From Lepidonotus clava (lineage: Eukaryota > Annelida > Polychaeta > Phyllodocida > Polynoidae), in the NCBI GenBank assembly GCA_936440205.1, contig OW387140.1, positions 21,015,659 through 21,079,658 on the forward strand: a stretch of 64,000 nucleotides of DNA, written 5' to 3'. How positions within the stretch are numbered: the stretch's first letter is position 1; each line of letters starts with the position of its first letter. This document shows, in pieces, positions 57,901 through 64,000 of this stretch. Below the pieces are notes generated by a model that ran no database searches, had not been told where the DNA came from, and was given only the letters and a program-made list of their open reading frames with translations. A program made the translations under genes and the position numbers.

Positions 57901-60900
57901 CCACTTCCCGCCGGTCTACGGCAACCAGCTCACCCTCAAGGAGCAGCTCCCAGGTGAGCGGTATTCGGGTCACTTAGCCAGTGCTACCACCTGGTGTGTA
58001 GTGCAAACTAGCAAGATTAGATATGACGGCAGTAAATCCATCCCAGTTTATGAGAAAATTAAAGGGCAGTATGAATTTTCCAGAATAAAATAATATCAAA
58101 CAAACAAAATCAAGATAATTTTCTTGAGAATATAATTTAATTAATTTTTAAAATCTCAGTAAAAGTAATACTCGTTTCTCAGGCATTTGAAGTAAAGTCA
58201 CCAAAGCCTTCCTATCTATCCTGACCTGTTGGTTTTTTTTCGGTTAAAGTTGAAGTATGAATCTTTATATCATTATGTGCACTGCTCGAGGGGTATTTAA
58301 TCCGTCATTACTTTACTGTCTCAATATTGCAATCTAAATGTTAATTAATCTTTTTGGTATCAATGACACCCTATGTAATCTTATTTCTAAAGCAGACCTC
58401 TATTTTCGAAAGGTTCTTTACCCCTTGACATTTACGTGTGTCCTCTAGGCTACGACTGGGTGCTCGTCGATCCCGTGTACCTAGTACGAACAGAGACCAG
58501 CCTCGGGGTTCAGTCTTGGCACAACTTTTTAGCTGCGCTTGGGGTGTACGATAACATTGCTATGAAAGAGGAACACGTCAAGGTGACCCGACAAGATATT
58601 GTGAGTACATGAGTATGATTTAGGTTGTTTATGTGGAAGATAATAATGGATTGGATGGCAGATATCATGTTCCATAAATGATAAACCAAATGTTCTCTAA
58701 CACGTCGGTTTTCGTTGGAGGATCAGTTTAAGACTTAGTACTGAAAGGAAATCGTGCTCTTTGCTTTGTTGTCTTCATTAATTTTATCGAAAATTTACCT
58801 CTTCTGATGTAGTATCAGCGATGTCAAATGGTAAGTTTTGGCCGTTTAGGATTTTGAAAAAGAAATTGCACCTGTTTTTTTCTAATGTTATATTATTACA
58901 GATGTGTCGTAAGATACGTAATTTCAAGTGTTTTCGTCAGTGGTATATAGCAACAACAAAAAGTTAATTTGAAATAATATTTACCCTAGCTGCACGTTTT
59001 AGTCGATGGCAATTGGCATGGAGGTTAACAAAGGAACGCAATCTAAGTTGTTAATCTATCTGCTATATTCTTGCTGCTAACAACATCATTATGATTAGCA
59101 TACCCAATGAAAGGTAACACATTGATTCCGTTTCTGTTAACCAACAACGAAAACCAAATTATTAAAATGTAATCACGAGAATTAAGAAATAATCAGCCAT
59201 ACTCACGTTCGCAATACATCACCGATATTCGTGTTCGATTAAGATTACGTTGAAGTGTAGTTTTGATACTTAACATGTTAATTAATGCGATTTTGCTTAT
59301 ATTTAATTTAGTTTTGTGATTTAGCGGATTTGAATAGACTGAAATGCTCACGTTTATATATAGCCGTCCATAACTGAACAAATGGAAATAGTTATTAAAA
59401 GGACATGTTCTTTCGAAGTTGTCACTAAACAATTTCTTAAATTAAGTGGGAATAAAACCAAGTTTGATAGTCAGAAGTAATGCTTTTCACGAAAAACTGT
59501 TGGTGGTTCTTATTTTGCTGGAGAAGGTTTTTAGGGAGAGAAACGTATCGATATACATGTACGTACATTTACAATAAAGTACCGGAAATGTTTACTCTTA
59601 CGAATTGATCACATTAACTGTCTTTCCTTTTCTCACGGTCCGGTGTAGGATCAGTCTCTCTGGTCAAGACACGTCCACTGTCTGCCTCCAACGGAAAACG
59701 ACTTTGAATTGATAGACTGTGACTGTCCACAGTTTATGGCGCTCGTCACCGAGAACTCCCACCAACAGGACTACCACAGGCAGATGCAGGTATGGACATT
59801 CTGTAGCTCTTGTCCTTACCAAAGAATCTTTTCACCATCTAAGAAGTTAAACTTTAAGATAACACAAGAGTTTATTCTCCCCTCCATCTTTTGTGATACT
59901 GGAAAATATTCACTTTTTCCTAAATCCGATAAAACCGAAAGGTACCCGCTTTCGGAATACCTGTCGACCTTGAATATATCCCTTGCTTATGTAAAGAGAA
60001 AATGAGATTCCCATCAACTGTCTAAAACTGTATCTAACTATTTTTACTGGGCGTTTTCGGATTATGCATAACGAGAGATCTTACACTTCATTTTAACTTT
60101 AGGCAATGTGCAAATGAACGGCTTTCTGTTTGTAGGTTTTGTTCGACATCATCGACTCCTACTGGGAAACGCGCTTTGCCAGCTGCACGACGACCAAGTT
60201 GAAGACTGCGTCAGGCCAGGTGCTTAAGGAGGTAGAGACAACATTCGGCATGATGCTGCGGGAGTTGGGCTGGCTGCCGTCCGTGCAGGTTGTCCGATCC
60301 GTTCACCCCACCGGTAGAGCCGTAGCAACCAATAAGCAGAGTGAGCACAAAGGTAGCGACCTGTTCCTTCAGACTATGATGACGGAGCGGCTGCTGGACC
60401 ACCACGTGCCCTACCTGCACACCTTCAAACAACCCCGCAACACGCTCTGTGAGTTCCTGGGGGTGCGCACCACACTCACCCCCCACCTGCTCATCGAGCT
60501 ACTCGTGACGTGGAGCGTGCGGAAGGCCATCGGTACGCCGAGCGAGCTTCTCACTTCACTGGCTCACATCAAAGCCGTGTATACATTCCTACACGAGCAG
60601 CTCCCTCCCAAAGACCTGCAGGACTTGTTCCACAGCCACCCTGTGATATTTGTACCCCAGGTAGACACCTCACAGCTGCAGGATCCGCAGATCCCCATCG
60701 AGGGCAAGATGATGAGTCGCCAAGAAGTGCGATGGACTGACCCCATTGGGCTTTATTCCAAGTACCTCCAAATTCTGTTGGTGAGTAATGTCTTCCCATT
60801 AAGTATCTACACAGTAACAACAATTGCTTTGTTTGAATCCAACACAATATTATGAGACTGAAAAAATCAGTAGATAATGCATGGTAAATTTTCAAATGGA

Positions 60901-62460
60901 TTGATACATGATTCTCTATGACATGCTACCAATTTGGCACCTTTCCTAAGAGAATTTCTGTGACTAATGTATTTGTAGGACCAAGGCCAGACCGACCTGG
61001 TGAAGCCAAGTCTGAAGACGTGGTACCGTGACCAGGAGGACCTGATGTTACGTAGTGCGCGGGTCGCTGCCAAACCCACACTGACCGAGTACTGTGACCT
61101 CGTCATCACCCTCGCCAACCGATTCCCGGTCCACCAAGTCTTGTCTGACGTGCTGCAGGTAATTTATTCTTTTATTTTAAAGGGAAATTTACTCTTGAAT
61201 ATGTTATCATGTCTAATCGCAAATTCAGATGCATGGTTCATGTATATGAAAAACTTTTTTTCCTCTGCAAGAGTTTTATCTGGCAACGTCTTGTGCATAT
61301 GAAAACAAAGATTAAGATTCAATATTCTTTAATTAAGGATGTAATATTGTTTTTAGAAAATATTCAATCAGCCGCGCCTGAGAGTACCTTAACGTCCAAG
61401 TATAATCGTTATACTGGAACTAGATTAATAATTTGTCAGTGCCGTCATCTGTTTAATCAGGTGACTAGAAAACATACGTCAGACTATAACTTATCCCTCT
61501 TTCCAGCTTTTCTCTCTCATTGGGGCCGAGTTGGAGTCCCACATGCCCGTTGGGCCACTCGACCAAGTCGTGCCGTTTGAGGTGCAGAAAGCCCTGAGTA
61601 AACTCAAGCCCACCGCTGTCTTCCCCACCAAAGGCAATAAGTGGGTGACTCTGAGTGACCATCCACTTATACCTGACGACAAACAGACGGAAAGGCTCTT
61701 CGCCAAGAAAGAGGGCGTCCACATCATTGCGTCTGAGGATAAAGTACAGGCCTTTAAACAAAGGACCAGGGGCATGGGCCGAAGAGGTAGGTCGGGTTTA
61801 CATCTTTAGGCAATGTTTTCTCTTAATTCTCTGTAGACCAAGTACAAAGAATTGTGTTTTGCGGTATATTTGTCTTACTTGTTGATGTTCTTTTCAAAAT
61901 CAATATTAAGACGTGATATTCACAAATATTGAGGTTTTTAAGGATCATGCATTTAATCGTTGTGTTTTAAAATTTGTAGTTTTATGCTTTTCTACTTTTC
62001 TGGGAATTCGTTTCGTGAGCAGTTAATTAGAAAAAGACGGAATTCATAATTTTAAGACAATTTCCTTTATATATGGTGCTTATTTACCTACTAAAATCCT
62101 GGAAGCCAGATAAATAGGATATTTACTTTGGTACAACAATGTAGGGATTGAAAGACTGGACGAAAAAGCGATGTGTTCCTCATTAGTCACTTGACACTAA
62201 TTACTATTATTTCAGGTCCGACCGTGGCCTACGACCCCGGCCACGTGTTGGCCTTCTACGACGCGTGTGGCATGGAGACCATAAGTAGTGTGCTCACGTC
62301 CAAGTACGTGACCGAGTCCTTCCAGGTGTGCCCCTCTGTACACCGCTACATCGCGTCTGTCCTACCCTACATTCAGAACCTCCTCTGTATGGAGTTCCCA
62401 GATGTCTATGAAGAGCTCCGCAACATCCGCGACCGCCTTGTCAACATCAAGTTTGTGCAG
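45343..62460 (+). CDS. NO VEIN-like giant GHKL ATPase protein, 29 exons visible, 3' end outside window
   Basis: Animal relative of plant Protein NO VEIN and, more distantly, sacsin. Function in animals is unknown to me. Exons: 45343-45483, 45786-46823, 47257-47448, 47751-48057, 48298-48614, 49048-49211, 49461-49663, 49819-50076, 50509-50609, 50979-51218, 51355-51499, 51649-51910, 52230-52441, 52904-53057, 53433-53577, 53992-54144, 54466-54613, 54880-54992, 55260-55502, 56017-56170, 56628-56837, 57234-57415, 57752-57953, 58449-58600, 59649-59789, 60136-60780, 60979-61158, 61507-61786, 62216-62460. All are GT-AG and in phase, giving 2309 codons. Order: LOTUS-like (12-89), Q/H-rich (155-194), acidic/SIM (988-1051), GHKL (1123-about 1340), SSREDVDRDSMWNQWL block, then a long C-terminal body. 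Family members usually end in a DUF3883 domain, which would lie beyond 64000. The start ATG has context CTCACCATGG; an in-frame ATG at 45289 is less likely. Confidence 0.9.
46107..46226 (+). other. Gln/His-rich low-complexity linker
   Basis: Residues 155-194 are mostly Q and H with scattered Y and R, encoded by CAA/CAG/CAC/CAT triplets prone to slippage. Such stretches are disordered and often vary in length between individuals. It follows a K/E-rich charged segment (about 93-115). Confidence 0.85.
51355..51695 (+). other. Acidic segment with two SUMO-interaction-type motifs
   Basis: Residues 988-1051 (exons 11 and 12) are rich in S, D and E. VIQIS (1023-1027) followed by SQEE, and LIDLTEEED (1043-1051), match the SUMO-interacting pattern of a short hydrophobic core beside acids; the second is close to textbook. 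They sit about 70 residues before the ATPase. Confidence 0.6.
52230..53057 (+). other. GHKL (Bergerat) ATPase core of the NO VEIN-like protein
   Basis: Exons 13 and 14 carry the ATP-binding motifs: ELIQNADDN (1131-1139, the Mg-binding Asn motif), LNNEQGF (1163-1169) with AICDVGKSTK, and GQKGIGFKSVF (1194-1204, the glycine lid). The later GDFDVPSSREDVD block (exon 18) is also a NO VEIN/sacsin hallmark. All key residues are present, so ATP binding is expected. Confidence 0.92.
55479..55665 (+). repeat. 74-bp tandem repeat across the exon 19 donor
   Basis: The 3' end of exon 19 plus its donor and following intron (from ATAGTCACACCA at 55479) is repeated at 55553 and in part at 55627, a 74-bp period. 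The true donor is CAG/GTTAGT at 55503. In copy 2 the corresponding site reads CAAGTATCT, so the donor motif is shifted or weakened. Confidence 0.8.
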
Positions 62461-62647
62461 GTACACCCGTTCAATTATTTTATCATAAGGCATATATCAA
62501 TAGGTAGTGTAGTTACCTATTGAAGTGATCACCATGATTAACGCTTCTCCCACTATGTCTTGGGATGTACATTTTGGGATTTCTTTCTGTTTTTCGTTCA
62601 CTCGAACACCTACATGATTTTCGACAAACATATGCCTATATAATATT

Positions 62648-63580
62648 ATTCTCCGGCATCGCTGTCTCGATGCCGTCGCCTCCGGTCAAGCCCGGAGTGA
62701 TGTGTTGGTCATTTAGGCTGAGGTCACCATAGACCTATAGTGGAAAACGCCGGTACCAGATTCAGATTTTGGACCTGTTGGCAATCTCCAACCAAATATA
62801 CGGTGAAGAGTGTAGGTTTAACATAGCCTTTCTATGATATCTAGGTCGCCAAGTCATCAGCTAGGAGATTGACACATGTCCATATATGGTCATTTGGAGA
62901 ACAGAGGGGCCAATGTTCAACTGCTTGCCTCCTTCAGGCTGTCTTTGCCAAAGCCTACTTCAGGGAGGCAACAGTGCTAGCCAATCAGAGCCCTCTGCCT
63001 CATGCAGATGGGCCGTTGTTCTACTGCCTGTCTCCCTCAGGCTGTCTTCGTCAAAGCCAACTTCAGGGAGGCAACAGTGCTAGCCAATCAGAGCCCTCCT
63101 TCTCACGGCACCAAACAGCGTATACATCTGCCTCAGTACAACAAAGTAAACCTTCTCTGCTTATTCTCCAGCATCGCTGTCTCGATGCTGTTGTCTCCGG
63201 TCAAACCCAGAGTGATATGCTGGTCATTTAGGCTGAGGTCGCCATAGACATATATAACGCTGGTATCAGATTCAGATTTTGAAGGTGTTGGCAGATGCAT
63301 ACCAAATATGCAGTGAAGATTGTAGGTTTAACATAGCCTTTTCTCCGGCATCGCGGTCGCTGCCGTCGTCTCCGGTCAAACCCGGAGTGTTGTCTTGGTC
63401 ATTTAGGTGGGAAACGCCATTGGCCTATACCGCCACCAGCGGAAACAAGATCGCAAATTTTGACCTGCTTCCGGTTTACAGTACATTCCCTATGTAATGT
63501 CTATACCAGAAATTGACCATTGACAAAGCATTAGCCGAAATCTTGATGGAGAATGACAGCGGTCAAACTGTATGACATCA
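62648..63580 (+). repeat. Three diverged copies of a CTCCGGCATCGC repeat
   Basis: Copies begin at about 62648, 63161 and 63341. They share TTCTCCGGCATCGC, TCTCCGGTCAAACCC and GGTCATTTAGG. The first two continue together through CAGATTCAGATTTT and GTAGGTTTAACATAGCC. The third switches after GTCATTTAGG to a GGGAAACGCCATTG block that recurs at 63836-64000, so at least two subfamilies or a mosaic are present. Class is unknown; there is no coding frame. Confidence 0.65.
62908..63099 (+). repeat. Two tandem copies of a 102-bp CCAATCAGAG repeat
   Basis: Copy 1 (from 62908) and copy 2 (from 63010) share TTCAGGGAGGCAACAGTGCT then AGCCAATCAGAGCCCT. Each copy contains an imperfect inverted repeat, CTCCCTCAGGCTGTCTT against AAAGCC.ACTTCAGGGAG, and each ends with a CCAAT box in CCAATCAGAG. 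Confidence 0.75.
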
Positions 63581-63747
63581 ACGCATCAGCATTGAAAAGC
63601 CTAGCGTCCTGGATTGCAGTGTAGTGTTAGTAGTGTGGAATAAATTATGTTAATGAGCGTGAAGACGGCGAGCATGGCGGGGCCCCGTGTTGTCACTCGT
63701 AAGTCGGTCGAGTTTGCTCGCCTATGCATCGCGTGTGCATCTTTTTA

Positions 63748-64000
63748 CCCGGGCTCGCTGTATTATCAAGTCGTCTTCGAAATATGATCGATCAAATCGA
63801 ATCTCGCCCGGGTATACTGACTTGGTCAAAAAGGCGGGAAACGCCATTGAACGATACCAGCACCAGCGGCTACAAGATAGCAAATTTCGACCTGCTTCCG
63901 GTCCCAATGATAGCTCTATGAGAAGTCTATACCAGAAATTGACCATTGAAAAAGCATTAGCCCACATCGGGTCGGAGAGTAAAGCGCTCAAACTGTATAA
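63748..64000 (+). repeat. Further copy of the GGGAAACGCCATTG repeat, running out of the window
   Basis: It shares GGCGGGAAACGCCATTG, CAGCACCAGCGGCTACAAGAT-like, GACCTGCTTCCGGT and CTATACCAGAAATTGACCAT with 63405-63570. It is preceded by CCCGGGCTCGCTGT and CGCCCGGGTA words that could be one end of the unit. Confidence 0.6.

Larger units (their letters stand above)
62461..64000 (+). other. Intron 29 of the NO VEIN-like gene, repeat-filled, open at window end
   Basis: After the donor at 62461 (GTACAC) I find no further exon before 64000. The region is largely low-copy repeats, described separately. The remaining 3' exons must lie downstream. Confidence 0.6.

Noticed and set aside
1-64000. tRNA, rRNA or tRNA-derived SINE genes
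   Set aside because: I scanned by eye for cloverleaf stems with TTCGANTC-type boxes and A/B promoter boxes and found none convincing. A covariance-model scan could still find a weak one.

Overview
This is eukaryotic, clearly animal, genomic DNA. Three host genes have many short GC-rich exons with GT-AG introns, set in AT-rich non-coding DNA full of small DNA transposons. Gene content, a Mag-like Ty3 element and repeated AGATCTAG-type words suggest a marine invertebrate, perhaps a mollusc or other lophotrochozoan. The species cannot be fixed from the sequence.

Layout. 1-9214: gene-poor. It holds small inverted-repeat elements, a young Ty3/gypsy-type LTR element (1822-6697, minus strand) nested in an older CCCAGTGG-ended element, and a 1.1-kb TA-flanked mariner-like MITE (7296-8405). 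9215-27610 (+): a TRPC4AP (TRUSS) orthologue, read here as 15 exons and 774 codons. Its 5.9-kb intron 1 is a repeat nest with a 472-bp, almost identical inverted repeat, a 260-bp near-perfect palindrome, four-copy CAGGG-ended repeats and an interrupted minisatellite. 27611-34422: 3' UTR and intergenic DNA with two TIR elements. 34423-40546 (-): KDSR, 3-ketodihydrosphingosine reductase, complete in 9 exons and 335 codons, convergent with TRPC4AP. 40547-45342: a divergent promoter region, a possible 5' exon and two hAT-like MITEs. 45343-62460 and beyond the window (+): a giant NO VEIN-like protein, 29 exons and 2309 codons visible, with the 3' end outside. 62461-64000: its next intron, holding low-copy repeats.

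The three genes do not form an operon or an obvious pathway. TRPC4AP is a DDB1-CUL4 ubiquitin-ligase adaptor linked to Ca2+ and TNF signalling. KDSR makes dihydrosphingosine in the ER membrane. The NO VEIN-like protein is poorly described in animals: it combines a LOTUS/OST-HTH-like N-terminus, a Q/H-rich linker, an acidic segment with two SUMO-interacting-type motifs, and a sacsin/NOV GHKL ATPase fold. It is the best candidate here for undescribed biology. Exon joins were made by hand from splice sites, phase continuity and remembered family sequences. Homology statements come from recognition, not from a search.
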